DNA of 64,000 nucleotides from Betaproteobacteria bacterium (GTDB lineage: Bacteria > Pseudomonadota > Gammaproteobacteria > Burkholderiales > Rhodocyclaceae): NCBI GenBank assembly GCA_016868295.1, contig VGHJ01000004.1:1-64000 (forward strand), written 5' to 3'. A program made the position numbers and the translations under genes. Of the stretch, positions 36,407 to 45,004 are shown in pieces. Each line of letters begins with the position of its first letter. Within the stretch, counting starts at the first letter, position 1. The notes beneath the pieces were generated by a model. It had not been told where the DNA came from and did no database searches. It was given only the letters and a program-made list of their open reading frames with translations.

Positions 36407-37486
36407 ATGAAACCTCGCAACGTGAAGCGACTGGCGCTCGCCGCCGCGCTGGCCGGGCTGGTCTCGGCGGGCAACGCGGCCGATCTGGCGCCGCTGCCGG
36501 AGCCGAAATTCAACGCGGCCATGGCGGAAATGGGCAAGTATCTCTTTTTCGACGAGCGGCTCTCAGGCGATGCGGCGCTGTCCTGCGCCACCTGCCACAA
36601 CCCGCAGAAGGGCTGGAGCGACGGCCTGCCGCTGTCGAAGGCCTATCCGGCCTCCGAGTATTTCCGCAACAGCCCGACCATCCTCAACGCCGGCTTCAAG
36701 AAGCGCTTCATGTGGGACGGCCGGCTCGACGGCTCCGACGCCGGCACGCTGGTGCGCGACATGATCACCGAGGCGCACACCATGAACATGGATGCGCGCC
36801 TGATGCAGGAACGCCTCAAGCAGGTGCCGGAATACAACGAGATGTGGCTGAAGTTCCGCAAGGACGACATCAACGGCATGCGCGTGTTCAACGTCGTCGG
36901 CGAATTCTTCAAGAGCATCGTCTCGAAGAACGCCCCCATCGACAAGTTCCTCAAGGGCGACCAGAGCGCGTTGAACAGCACCCAGCGCGAAGGCTACGAA
37001 CTGTTCAAGGGCAAGGCCAACTGCGTCTCCTGCCACAACGGCCCGCTCGGCTCGGACGGCAACCTGCACCGCACCGGTGTGCCGGAGAATCCGGAGGTCA
37101 CCAAGGACCCCCTGCGCCACATCACCATGGCGCGCCATTACTCCACCAGCGGCCTGCCCAACTACATGAACACGCACGAGGACGTCGGCTTCCAGGCGAT
37201 CAGCAAGAACCCGAAAGACAAGGGCAAGTTCGCCACGCCTTCGATCCGCGACCTGAAGTACACCGCGCCCTACATGCACAACGGCATGTTCAGGACGCTC
37301 GACGAGGTGGTCGAGTTCTACAGCAAGGGTGGCGGCGCCGGCTCGGAGCTGAAGCCGCTGAACCTGAGCGACTACGAGAAGCGCGCCCTGGTGGCCTTCC
37401 TCCTGGAGGGCCTGTCGGGCGATCCGGTGATCGTCGAGAAACCGAAATTGCCGGCCTACAAGGTCCGCGCCTTCGGCAAGAACTGA
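36407..37486 (+). CDS. idrP1: Di-heme cytochrome c peroxidase (IdrP1-like)
   Basis: The 359-residue periplasmic protein of the CcpA/MauG family has a Sec signal (LALAAALAGLVSAGNAA) and two heme c motifs, CATCH at 60-64 and CVSCH at 206-210. Typical segments are LFFDERLSGDAALSC, FKTPSIR-like FATPSIRDLKYTAPYMHNG, and the C-terminal LVAFLLEGLSG. A second di-heme peroxidase and AioBA-like subunits follow in the same operon. That is the composition of the iodate reductase locus, where these proteins are proposed to remove peroxide. The numbering P1/P2 is by order only. Confidence 0.82.
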   Translation: MKPRNVKRLALAAALAGLVSAGNAADLAPLPEPKFNAAMAEMGKYLFFDERLSGDAALSCATCHNPQKGWSDGLPLSKAYPASEYFRNSPTILNAGFKKRFMWDGRLDGSDAGTLVRDMITEAHTMNMDARLMQERLKQVPEYNEMWLKFRKDDINGMRVFNVVGEFFKSIVSKNAPIDKFLKGDQSALNSTQREGYELFKGKANCVSCHNGPLGSDGNLHRTGVPENPEVTKDPLRHITMARHYSTSGLPNYMNTHEDVGFQAISKNPKDKGKFATPSIRDLKYTAPYMHNGMFRTLDEVVEFYSKGGGAGSELKPLNLSDYEKRALVAFLLEGLSGDPVIVEKPKLPAYKVRAFGKN

Positions 37487-37498
37487 GGGAGAACGAAC

Positions 37499-38680
37499 AT
37501 GACGACACTCAAGCGTAAAGTCACTGTCGCGGCGATTGCCGCATTGACGGTCGCGTCCGTTGGATTGGCGCCGATGGCAAATTCCGCCGACAAGCCGATG
37601 GCGAAGAAGGCCATGGCCGCCAAGCCCGCCGTCCCGCCGCTCGGCCCGCTGCCCGCCGTGCCGGTGCCGGCCGACAACCCGATGACCCCCGAGAAAGTCG
37701 AGCTCGGCAAGATGCTCTTCTGGGACAGCCGCCTCGGCGGCGACGCCAGTTCGCCCTGCGTGGTCTGCCACGAGCCCGGCAAGGGCTGGGGGGACGGCGG
37801 CGAGATCTCGCGCGGCTATCCCGGCACGCAGCACTGGCGCAACTCGCAGACGGTGCTCAATGCCGCCTTCTACAACAAGCTGTTCTGGGAAGGCAACGTC
37901 ACCAGCCTGGAAGCCCAGGCGCCGGCTGCCGCCGAGGGCAACGTCGCCGGCAACGGCGATCGCTCGCTGATGGAGATGCGCCTGCGCTTCATTCCGGAAT
38001 ACGTCGAGCGCTTCAAGAAGGTGTTCGGCACCGAATGGCCGCGCATGACCCATGCTTATATGGCCATCGCCGCTTTCGAGCGCACCCTGGTCTCCGACCC
38101 GAAGCAGGTGCCCTTCGACCGCTACATGGCGGGAGACAAGAAGGCCCTCTCCGAGAGCGCCCAGCGCGGCATGGCGGTGTTCAACGGCAAGGGCGGCTGC
38201 ATCCAGTGCCACAACGGCCCGCTCGCCTCCGACCAGCGTTTCTATTCCCTCGGCGTGCCGGAGAACGAGGTCTTCAAGACCGATCCGCTCTACCAGATCA
38301 CGCATCGCTGGGAGCACTACCAGAAGGGCATTTCGGAGAAGGGTTACCGCGGCGCCGACCTGGACCATGGTTACTACTACGTGACCAAGAATCCCAAGGA
38401 CATCGGCAAGTTCAGGACGCCCAGCTTGCGCGAGCTGAAGTACACCGCGCCCTTCATGCACAACGGCATCTTCTACACGCTGGACGAGGTGGTGGACTTC
38501 TACAACAAGGGGGGCGGCACGACCGGGCCGAACAAGAGCCCGCTCATCAAGCCGCTCGGGCTGAGCGACCAGGAGAAGAAGGACCTGGTGGCCTTCCTCG
38601 AAGCGCTGTCCATGGACAAGCCGCTGCTGATGGATCCGCCCAAGCTGCCGCCCTACCAGCCGCTGAAGACCGCCAAATAG
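37499..38680 (+). CDS. idrP2: Di-heme cytochrome c peroxidase (IdrP2-like)
   Basis: The 393-residue paralogue of the preceding gene has a Sec signal (VTVAAIAALTVASVGLAPMANSA) and an Ala/Pro/Lys-rich linker (32-58). The heme motifs are CVVCH at 87-91 and CIQCH at 234-238, with the family's LFWDSRLGGDASSPC, FRTPSLRELKYTAPFMHNG and closing LVAFLEALS. It starts 12 bp after the first peroxidase. The first heme motif lies in a slightly different context (SSPCVVCHEPGKGW), so the two proteins are probably not interchangeable. Confidence 0.82.
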   Translation: MTTLKRKVTVAAIAALTVASVGLAPMANSADKPMAKKAMAAKPAVPPLGPLPAVPVPADNPMTPEKVELGKMLFWDSRLGGDASSPCVVCHEPGKGWGDGGEISRGYPGTQHWRNSQTVLNAAFYNKLFWEGNVTSLEAQAPAAAEGNVAGNGDRSLMEMRLRFIPEYVERFKKVFGTEWPRMTHAYMAIAAFERTLVSDPKQVPFDRYMAGDKKALSESAQRGMAVFNGKGGCIQCHNGPLASDQRFYSLGVPENEVFKTDPLYQITHRWEHYQKGISEKGYRGADLDHGYYYVTKNPKDIGKFRTPSLRELKYTAPFMHNGIFYTLDEVVDFYNKGGGTTGPNKSPLIKPLGLSDQEKKDLVAFLEALSMDKPLLMDPPKLPPYQPLKTAK

Positions 38681-38689
38681 GAGCCGAAC

Positions 38690-39250
38690 ATGGACATCAA
38701 AACGATTTCGATGCATGAACACGAGGACGGCGAGCGCGCCTGCATGAGCCGCCGCCAGTTCCTGCTTGCCGGCGGCGCGGTGGTGACACTGGCCGCCGTT
38801 CCCGGGGGACTGACTTTCGCCGCGCCGCTGCAGGCGCTGAAGGCCGACTACCCGAGGACGAAGATCGGCAGCCTCTCGGCGCTGAAGCTCGGCAAGCCGG
38901 TGGCCTTCGCCTACCCGTACCCGAGCGTGCGCAACATCCTGGTCAAGCTGGGCGCGCCGGCCGGCGCCGGCGTCGGCAAGGACGGCGACGTGGTGGCCTT
39001 CAACCAGCAGTGCACCCACATGGGCGGCCCGCTCGACGGCACCTACAAGGAGAAGCACCAGGCGCTCGGGCCCTGCCCGCTGCACCTGACCACCTTCGAC
39101 CTGACGCGTCACGGCATGGTCATCTCGGGCCACGGCACCGAGAGCCTGCCGCAGATCGTACTGGAGACCCAGGGCGACGACATCTACGCCGTCGGCGTGC
39201 TGGGACTGATATGGGGCTACTCGGCCAACACGGCCGGGCGCCGGGCTTGA
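38690..39250 (+). CDS. idrB: Rieske small subunit of iodate/arsenite oxidoreductase (IdrB-like)
   Basis: The 186-residue protein has a Tat signal (SRRQFLLAGGAVVTLAAVPG; Arg21-Arg22) and a Rieske [2Fe-2S] site of Cys108-Thr-His110 and Cys129-Pro-Leu-His132. The closing SGHGTESLPQIVLE is the AioB/IdrB pattern. The Tat signal would carry the folded small subunit and the signal-less large subunit together to the periplasm. Ten bp separate it from the large-subunit gene. Motif copy 11 lies in the signal peptide, read as AAVPGGLTFA. Confidence 0.85.
   Translation: MDIKTISMHEHEDGERACMSRRQFLLAGGAVVTLAAVPGGLTFAAPLQALKADYPRTKIGSLSALKLGKPVAFAYPYPSVRNILVKLGAPAGAGVGKDGDVVAFNQQCTHMGGPLDGTYKEKHQALGPCPLHLTTFDLTRHGMVISGHGTESLPQIVLETQGDDIYAVGVLGLIWGYSANTAGRRA
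38794..38817 (-). repeat. 24-bp bipartite motif, copy 11 (in idrB-like gene)
   Basis: Minus strand AAAGTCAGTC-N8-ACGGCG, perfect at both ends; read in the Tat signal as AVPGGLTF. Confidence 0.78.
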
Positions 39251-39260
39251 GGAGAAAGAC

Positions 39261-41954
39261 ATGAGCGAAAAAGACATATCCGGCGCCTTCGGCGTCTTCG
39301 CCAGGGATTACGTGCCGCTGCCGCCGAAGAACGCGGAAGTGCTTACCACGGCCTGCGATTACTGCACCGTCGCCTGCGGCTACAAGGTGTACCGCTGGCC
39401 GGTAGGCAAGGAGGGCGGTCGTGCCGCCGGGCAGAACGCCCTCGGCGCCGATTTTCCGAACCAGATGATCAACAGCGCATCGTGGGTGAGCCCCTCGCAG
39501 CACAACATCGTGCGCCACAAGGGCAAGCCGCACCACGTTGTCGTCGTGCCGGACAAGGATGCCAAGGTGGTGAACGTCGGCGGCAACCACTCCATCCGCG
39601 GCGGCACGCTGGCGCAGAAGTGCTTCAACCCGGAAAACCGCACCAGCGAGCGCCTGCTCTACCCGATGATCCGCGTGCGCGGCACGCTGATGCCGGTCTC
39701 GTGGGACCTCGCCACCGAGGTGATGGCCGACATCTCGAAGTACATCATCGCCAAGTACGGCGAGCATGCCTGGGCGATCAAGATGTACTCCTACCAATAC
39801 TTCGAGAACACCTACGCCATCACCAAGCTGGGCATGACCTCGGTCGGCACGCCGGCCATCGCGCCGCACGACAAGTGTTCCAACACCAACGACGCCACCG
39901 GCCTCGACGACGTCGGCATCGATTCCTTCGCCGCCAGCTACCAGGACTGGGCCGACGCCGAGGTGGCCTTCCTCTCGGGTGTCGATCCCTACGAGACGAA
40001 GACGACGCTGTTTACCACCTGGATGATGCCGGGGAACAAGAAGTTCGTCTTCGTCACGCCGCACATGACCATGGGCGTGGCCTGGTCGGTGAAGGAGGGG
40101 CGCGGCCTCTGGCTGCCCATCATCCCAGGCACCGACAGCGTGCTGCACATGGCCTTGGCGCGCATCGTCATCGAGAACGGCTGGCAGGACCAGGCGTTCA
40201 TCGACAAGTGGATTGCCAACTCCTGGGAAGTGGACTCCGGCTACGGCCGCGGCACGCGCAACACCGGCTGGCAGTGGCGCACCACCTGGGGCACCTGGCA
40301 GAGCGACTGGGAGGACTACAAGAAGTTCATCCTGTCGCAGGAGGAATCCAAGCTCGACGTGGCGGCGAAGATCACCGGCCTCAACCCGGACGACATCAGG
40401 AAGGCCGCCGAATGGATCGCCAAGCCGGTGAATGGCAAGCGGCCGAAGACCTCGTTCATGCTGGAGAAGGGCAACTACTGGTCCAACAACTACATGAACA
40501 CCACCTCGCTGGCGAGCCTGGGTCTCATCTGCGGCGCCGGCAATCGGCCGGGCCAGGTCATCTCGCGCGGTGGCGGCCACCAGCGCGGCATGATGGGCGC
40601 CGGCGGCGGCTCCGGCTGGCTCAACCCGGAGAAGTACCCGGGCCGGCGCAAGAAGAGCTTCAACCTCGACCAGTGGGTGATGACCGACCAGGTGAGGTTT
40701 GCCTGGGTCTTCGGCACCACCTGGGTGGCGGCGATGATGGCCTCCCAGGCCCTCGGTGACAAGCTGAACTCGCTCACGCGCGGCAATCCGCACCAGATCG
40801 CCAGCCTCGACCGCAAGGCCATCTTCGAGACGCTGAAGAAGCGCGTCGATTCCGGCGGCATGGTGATGGTGGATTCCGACATCTATCCCTGTGTGCCGGT
40901 CGGCACCGAGTACGCCGACATCGTGCTGCCGGCGGCAACCTGGGGCGAGGACAATTTCACCCGCTGCAACTCGGAGCGGCGCCTGCGCCTGTATTCCAAG
41001 TTCTACGACGCGCCGGGCGATGCCAAGCCGGACTGGTGGGCGGTGCAGAAGTTCGCCCAGAAGATGGGCTACGACAAGGACGGTGGCTACAACTGGAAGA
41101 CCTCCAACGACGTTTTCGAGGAGGCGGCGCGCTTCGGTCGCAACGGCGTGCTCAACTACCACCCGCTGGTGGTGAAGGCCAAGGAGATGAAGGTGCCGGC
41201 GCAGGAACTGCTGCGCACCTACGGCACCGAGGGCATCCAGACGCCGATCCGCCAGAAGGACGGCAAGCTCATTGGCACCCAGCGCCTGCACGATCCGGCC
41301 AACGAATGGGAGGACATCGAAGGCCAGGAGGTGAAGCGCAAGTGGCTCTACGCCTTCAACACGCATAGCGGCAAGGCTCTCCTGCTGAAGAGTCCATGGA
41401 AGTTCGCCGGCTGGATCCAGTTCTACGAGGCCATCAAGCCGCGCGCCGAGAAGGGCGAGATCTGGGTCACCAACGGCCGCATCAACGAGACCTGGCAGTC
41501 GGGCTTCGACGATCTGAGGAAGCCCTATCTGTCGCAGCGCTGGCCCTATCCCTTCCTCATCGTCCATCCCAACGACGCGAAGAAGAAGGGTATCGAGTCG
41601 GGCGACTTCGTCCAGGTGCACAACGACACCGTGTACGTGCAAGTGGGCCAGCCGCAGGGTGTGCTCGACGCGGACCTGAACTTCAACAACCTGATGAAGG
41701 ACGGGCACATCAAGACGACAGAGGGCCAGTTCGTCGCCGTGGCCATCGTCTCCGACGAAATGCGGGAAGGGGTGGCCATGGCCAACTTCAACTTCCCCGG
41801 TGCGCCGGCCAACTCGGTGGTCTCGGCGGTGCCCGATCCGATGACCAACAACTATCGCTACAAGCTTGGCCGCGGCGTGCTGACCAAGGTCGGCGAGTCG
41901 CCCTACAAGCACAGCTTCACGGCCATGAGCCTGAAGCCGCGCCACATCGTCTGA
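39261..41954 (+). CDS. idrA: Molybdopterin large subunit, iodate reductase-like (IdrA/AioA family)
   Basis: The 897-residue DMSO-reductase-superfamily enzyme opens with VPLPPKNAEVLTTACDYCTVACGYKVYRW (shown here in two parts: VPLPPKNAEVL and CDYCTVACGY). Its C32-x2-C35-x3-C39 cluster site is of the [3Fe-4S] AioA/IdrA type. Further family marks are GGNHSIRGGTLAQK, SYQYFENTYAITKL, GVDPYETKTTLF and IIPGTDSVL. It lacks a signal peptide and should be co-exported with the Rieske subunit. The length, the lack of an aioXSR system and the two peroxidases upstream favour iodate reductase over arsenite oxidase. A terminator follows at 41975-42013. Confidence 0.78.
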   Translation: MSEKDISGAFGVFARDYVPLPPKNAEVLTTACDYCTVACGYKVYRWPVGKEGGRAAGQNALGADFPNQMINSASWVSPSQHNIVRHKGKPHHVVVVPDKDAKVVNVGGNHSIRGGTLAQKCFNPENRTSERLLYPMIRVRGTLMPVSWDLATEVMADISKYIIAKYGEHAWAIKMYSYQYFENTYAITKLGMTSVGTPAIAPHDKCSNTNDATGLDDVGIDSFAASYQDWADAEVAFLSGVDPYETKTTLFTTWMMPGNKKFVFVTPHMTMGVAWSVKEGRGLWLPIIPGTDSVLHMALARIVIENGWQDQAFIDKWIANSWEVDSGYGRGTRNTGWQWRTTWGTWQSDWEDYKKFILSQEESKLDVAAKITGLNPDDIRKAAEWIAKPVNGKRPKTSFMLEKGNYWSNNYMNTTSLASLGLICGAGNRPGQVISRGGGHQRGMMGAGGGSGWLNPEKYPGRRKKSFNLDQWVMTDQVRFAWVFGTTWVAAMMASQALGDKLNSLTRGNPHQIASLDRKAIFETLKKRVDSGGMVMVDSDIYPCVPVGTEYADIVLPAATWGEDNFTRCNSERRLRLYSKFYDAPGDAKPDWWAVQKFAQKMGYDKDGGYNWKTSNDVFEEAARFGRNGVLNYHPLVVKAKEMKVPAQELLRTYGTEGIQTPIRQKDGKLIGTQRLHDPANEWEDIEGQEVKRKWLYAFNTHSGKALLLKSPWKFAGWIQFYEAIKPRAEKGEIWVTNGRINETWQSGFDDLRKPYLSQRWPYPFLIVHPNDAKKKGIESGDFVQVHNDTVYVQVGQPQGVLDADLNFNNLMKDGHIKTTEGQFVAVAIVSDEMREGVAMANFNFPGAPANSVVSAVPDPMTNNYRYKLGRGVLTKVGESPYKHSFTAMSLKPRHIV

Positions 41955-41974
41955 TCCCTTGTCGTCGCAGTACG

Positions 41975-42013
41975 GCGGGGCGGCCCGAATCTCCCTCGGG
42001 CCGCCCCGCTTTT
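41975..42013 (+). terminator. Strong intrinsic terminator after the idr-like operon
   Basis: The 14-bp arms GCGGGGCGGCCCGA and TCGGGCCGCCCCGC surround a 7-nt loop and are followed by TTTTA. They separate the operon from the converging modC gene. Confidence 0.9.
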
Positions 42014-43118
42014 ATTCCAGCACCGGCCCCACCTCCCCCGGCATGAGATGAATGCTCGCGGCGAGCAGGGTGACGCGCGCCGCGGCGCCGGGGGCGATGT
42101 CGTTGCGCTCGGCGACGTGGCTGGGGACGGAGAAGGCGATCGGCTCGCTGCCGCCGTCCGGCAGCAGGCGGATCTGCGTGAAGGGGCCGAGGCGCAGGCA
42201 GTCCTGCACGACACCTGAAACGGGATTCTCGGCTTCGCCGCGCGAGGGCCGTTCGCGCCGGTGCAGCAGCACGCCCTCAGGCGGGATGACCCAGTTGACG
42301 CGATCCCCCTGCCGGCCCTCGACACGCGTCACCTCCAGCCTGTGCCCGAGCCATGCCAGCTTCAGGCCGCCGCCGTCTTCCGCCAGCGTGCCCTCGAAGA
42401 GGTTGTGCAGGCCGACCAGGCGTGCGATCGCGGCGCTGGCCGGGCGCGTCATCACCTCGTCGGGCGTGCCGGCCTGCAGCGTGCGGCCGCGGTGCAGGAT
42501 GACCATGCGGTCGGCCAGCATGCGCGCCTCGTCGAGGTCGTGCGTCACCAGCAGCATCGGGATGTCGAGTTCGGCGCGCAGCCGCGCCAGTTCCTGCTGC
42601 AGCTTGCGTCGCGTGACCTGGTCCACCGCAGAGAAGGGCTCGTCGAGCAGCAGCACAGCGGGGTCGCGCGCCAGGGCGCGGGCGACGGCGACGCGCTGTT
42701 GCTGGCCGCCGGAGAGCTCGGCCGGCCTGCGGCTTGCCAGCCCGTCGAGGTGCACGCGCGCCAGCAGCTCGTGCGCGCGCGCCTGGCGTTCCGCAAAAGT
42801 CAGTCCGCCCAGGGCGGCGGCGACGTTCTCCAACGCGGAGAGGTGGGGGAAGAGGCCGTAGTTCTGGAAGACGAAGCCGATGCGCCGCGCCTGCACCGGG
42901 CGGTTCGCGCCGGACCCGGCGTCGAACCAGGTCTCGCCGTTGCAGCGGATCGCGCCTTCGGCGGCGGCATGCAGGCCGGCGATGCAGCGCAGGAGGGTGG
43001 ACTTGCCGCTGCCCGAGGGGCCGACCAGCGCCAGCAGTTCGCCCGGCGCGCAAACGAGCTCGGCCTCGAGCGGAATCGGCGCGCGCTGGCGCAGCGTGAC
43101 GTGCAGGCCCTCAGCCAC
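42012..43118 (-). CDS. modC: Molybdate ABC transporter ATPase ModC
   Basis: The 368-residue ATPase has Walker A GPSGSGKST, signature LSGGQQQRVAVARALA, Walker B LLLDEPFSAVD and the switch His in LLVTHDLDEA. The C-terminal ~100 residues form a TOBE/Mop-like domain. It energises import of molybdate, needed by NapA and the IdrA-like enzyme on either side. The GTG start at 43118 overlaps modB. Its last ~15 codons have a near-identical copy at 18592-18635. Confidence 0.88.
   Translation of the reverse strand: MAEGLHVTLRQRAPIPLEAELVCAPGELLALVGPSGSGKSTLLRCIAGLHAAAEGAIRCNGETWFDAGSGANRPVQARRIGFVFQNYGLFPHLSALENVAAALGGLTFAERQARAHELLARVHLDGLASRRPAELSGGQQQRVAVARALARDPAVLLLDEPFSAVDQVTRRKLQQELARLRAELDIPMLLVTHDLDEARMLADRMVILHRGRTLQAGTPDEVMTRPASAAIARLVGLHNLFEGTLAEDGGGLKLAWLGHRLEVTRVEGRQGDRVNWVIPPEGVLLHRRERPSRGEAENPVSGVVQDCLRLGPFTQIRLLPDGGSEPIAFSVPSHVAERNDIAPGAAARVTLLAASIHLMPGEVGPVLE
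42796..42819 (+). repeat. 24-bp bipartite motif, copy 12 (in modC)
   Basis: AAAGTCAGTC-N8-GCGGCG, one mismatch in the second block; read in modC as AAALGGLTFA. Confidence 0.7.
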
Positions 43119-43776
43119 GGTGATCCACCTTGCGGCCGAGCCAGTTGATGGCGGCGATGGCGGCGAAGGAGAAGGCCACCAGCGTCGCCGACATGATGGC
43201 CGCGCCGCGGTCATCGAAGGTCTGCACGCGGTCGTAGATGGCGATGGCGACGGTGCGCGTCTCGTTCGAGATGTTGCCGCCGACCATCAGCACGACGCCG
43301 AACTCGCCGAGGGTGTGGGCGAAGGTCAGCACGACGGCGGCGAGCAGCCCCGGCCAGGCCAGCGGCAGTTCCACTTTCCACAGCGCCTGCCAGCGCGTCA
43401 TGCCGCAGCACCAGGCCGCCTCGCGCACCTCGCGCGGGATGGCGTCGAAGGCGCGCTGCACCGGCTGCACGGCGAAGGGCAGGTTGAAGACGATGGAAGC
43501 GAGCAGCAGGCCGTCGAAGGTAAACACCAGCGCGCGGCCGGTGAGTGCCTGGTAGGCCTGGCCGAGGGCGGAGGCGTCGCCCAGGGCGACGAGGAGGTAG
43601 AAGCCGAGCACGGTGGGCGGCAGCACCAGCGGCAGTGCCACCAGCGCTTCGGCGAAGCTGCGGCCGGGGAAGCGCCGCCAGGCGAGCGGCCGAGCGATCA
43701 GCACCGCCAGCGGCAGCAGGATGGCCGTCGTCGCCAGGGCGAGTTGCAGCGAGAGGGCGAGGGCGGACCAGTCCAT
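43111..43776 (-). CDS. modB: Molybdate ABC transporter permease ModB
   Basis: The 221-residue inner-membrane permease has about five helices (LATTAILLPLAVLIARPLA, LVALPLVLPPTVLGFYLLVAL). The cytoplasmic loop EAAWCCGMTRWQALWKVELPLAWPGLL contacts ModC. It is translated between modA and modC with a 1-bp junction to modA and an overlap with modC. Confidence 0.93.
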   Translation of the reverse strand: MDWSALALSLQLALATTAILLPLAVLIARPLAWRRFPGRSFAEALVALPLVLPPTVLGFYLLVALGDASALGQAYQALTGRALVFTFDGLLLASIVFNLPFAVQPVQRAFDAIPREVREAAWCCGMTRWQALWKVELPLAWPGLLAAVVLTFAHTLGEFGVVLMVGGNISNETRTVAIAIYDRVQTFDDRGAAIMSATLVAFSFAAIAAINWLGRKVDHRG

Positions 43777-44550
43777 TTATCTGTTTTCGTCCGGCAGGAC
43801 GAAGCCGTGCTTCAGCAGAATCGCGCGCGCCTCCGGCGACTGCAGGAAGACATAGAACGCCCGTGCCGCCGCGCCCGCTCCCTTCACCAGCACCATGCGC
43901 TGCCGCAGCGGCGCATGCCAGGATTCCGGCAGGGTGGCGAAGCCGCCCTTGGCGGCGAGCTCCTCGGCGCGTACAAGAGAAAGGGGCAGGATGCCCGCCT
44001 GCGCCGAGCCGCTCGCGGCGAAGCGCGCCGCCTGCGCCGCGTTCTCGCCCAGCACCAGCTTGTCCTGCACCGCCTCCCAGGCGCCGGCGCGCTGCAGGGC
44101 CTCGCGCGCGGCGCGGCCATAGGGCGCGTGCTCGGGGTTGGCGATGGCGAGCTTCTTCAGCCGGCCGTCCTTCGCGGCGGCGGCAAGGTCGCGCAATTTG
44201 CTGTCGGCCTTCACCGGCGAGCCGTTGGGCAGGTAGAGCGCGATGCGGCCGATGGCATACAGCGCGCCCGGCCCCTCGGCGCGGCCTTCCTGAATGAGCG
44301 CCTCGGCATAGGCCTCGTCGGCGGAGAGGAACAGCTCGAAGGGCGCGCCCTGCGCGATCTGGCGGCGGAAGATGCCGGAGGAGCCGAAAGTCAGTCTCGG
44401 CGGGACGGCCCCGGCGCGTGCATGCGCGGCGGCGATTTCGCTCAGGGCGAACTTGAGGTCGGCCGCCGCGGCGACGCCGGGCGCCTCGGCGGCGTGCGCC
44501 GGCGCGAACAGGTTCAGCGCGAAGGTCAGCAGGGCCAGGGCATGCTTCAT
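43777..44550 (-). CDS. modA: Periplasmic molybdate-binding protein ModA
   Basis: The 257-residue solute-binding protein has a Sec signal (HALALLTFALNLFAPAHA) and the ModA opening AAAADLKFALSEIAAA. The oxyanion-site serines lie in TFGSSGIFRRQIAQGAPFELFLSAD, followed by ANPEHAPYGRAAREAL. It captures molybdate for ModBC. ATG 44550 begins the signal peptide. The divergent napD promoter lies in the 204-bp gap upstream. Motif copy 13 codes AVPPRLTFG in it. Confidence 0.93.
   Translation of the reverse strand: MKHALALLTFALNLFAPAHAAEAPGVAAAADLKFALSEIAAAHARAGAVPPRLTFGSSGIFRRQIAQGAPFELFLSADEAYAEALIQEGRAEGPGALYAIGRIALYLPNGSPVKADSKLRDLAAAAKDGRLKKLAIANPEHAPYGRAAREALQRAGAWEAVQDKLVLGENAAQAARFAASGSAQAGILPLSLVRAEELAAKGGFATLPESWHAPLRQRMVLVKGAGAAARAFYVFLQSPEARAILLKHGFVLPDENR
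44387..44410 (+). repeat. 24-bp bipartite motif, copy 13 (in modA)
   Basis: AAAGTCAGTC-N8-ACGGCC, one mismatch at the last base; read in modA as AVPPRLTF. Confidence 0.72.
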
Positions 44551-44667
44551 GGGGTGAATGGTTGACCAAAACAGTCGACGAAACTGTAACACGCGGGCCG
44601 AACAATCATCGCTTCGATGGCGGAATAAGGCGCGCTGTTCCTTGAGCCTTGAAATTTGATTTCAAAA

Positions 44668-44681
44668 TTGACATTTATCAA
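44668..44681 (+). promoter_or_regulatory. FNR-type box upstream of napDAGHB
   Basis: TTGAC-ATTT-ATCAA, one mismatch from TTGAT-N4-ATCAA. A -10-like TAGCAT at 44705-44710 puts the box near -42, the classic class II activator position. A second palindrome, TTGAAAT-TTG-ATTTCAA (44649-44665), lies just upstream. Confidence 0.8.
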
Positions 44682-44754
44682 TACGTCTCGAGCATCGACT
44701 GGCCTAGCATGACGTTCGTGCCCCGTTAGGGCAGACGCATTTTCCGCAAGACGC

Positions 44755-45003
44755 ATGAATATTTCCAGCATCATCGTGCACGCCAAGCCGACCGAGATCC
44801 TGTCGGTGCGCGGCAACCTCGAGCAGATCCCCGGCGTGGAGATCCACGCCGCCACAGACGACGGCAGGCTCGTCGTCACCATCGAAAGCGAAACCGACGG
44901 CGACACCACCGGCACCTTCGACCGCATCAACGCGACCGAGGGCGTGCTGTCGTGCGCCATGGTTTTTCATCAATTCGAATCCGATCCTGAGAAGGAGGCC
45001 TGA
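44755..45003 (+). CDS. napD: NapD chaperone
   Basis: The 82-residue cytoplasmic chaperone binds the NapA Tat signal and delays export until the cofactor is in place. It begins [31 protein letters not shown], given here as [12 protein letters not shown] and [10 protein letters not shown], with the usual ferredoxin-like alternation. It is the first gene of the nap operon, 2 bp from napA, behind an FNR-type box. Confidence 0.93.
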   Translation: MNISSIIVHAKPTEILSVRGNLEQIPGVEIHAATDDGRLVVTIESETDGDTTGTFDRINATEGVLSCAMVFHQFESDPEKEA

Positions 45004-45004
45004 A

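Noticed and set aside
38690-41954. Arsenite oxidase AioBA
   Set aside because: Sequence similarity is real, but two di-heme peroxidases in the operon, the larger size and absence of aioX/S/R-type genes favour iodate reductase. Kept as the alternative.
36563-45003. Very long minus-strand open frames opposite idr-like, peroxidase and nap genes (up to ~940 codons)
   Set aside because: They mirror well-identified genes on the + strand, are rich in His/Arg/Ala/Gly typical of antisense reading in G+C-rich DNA, and match no family.
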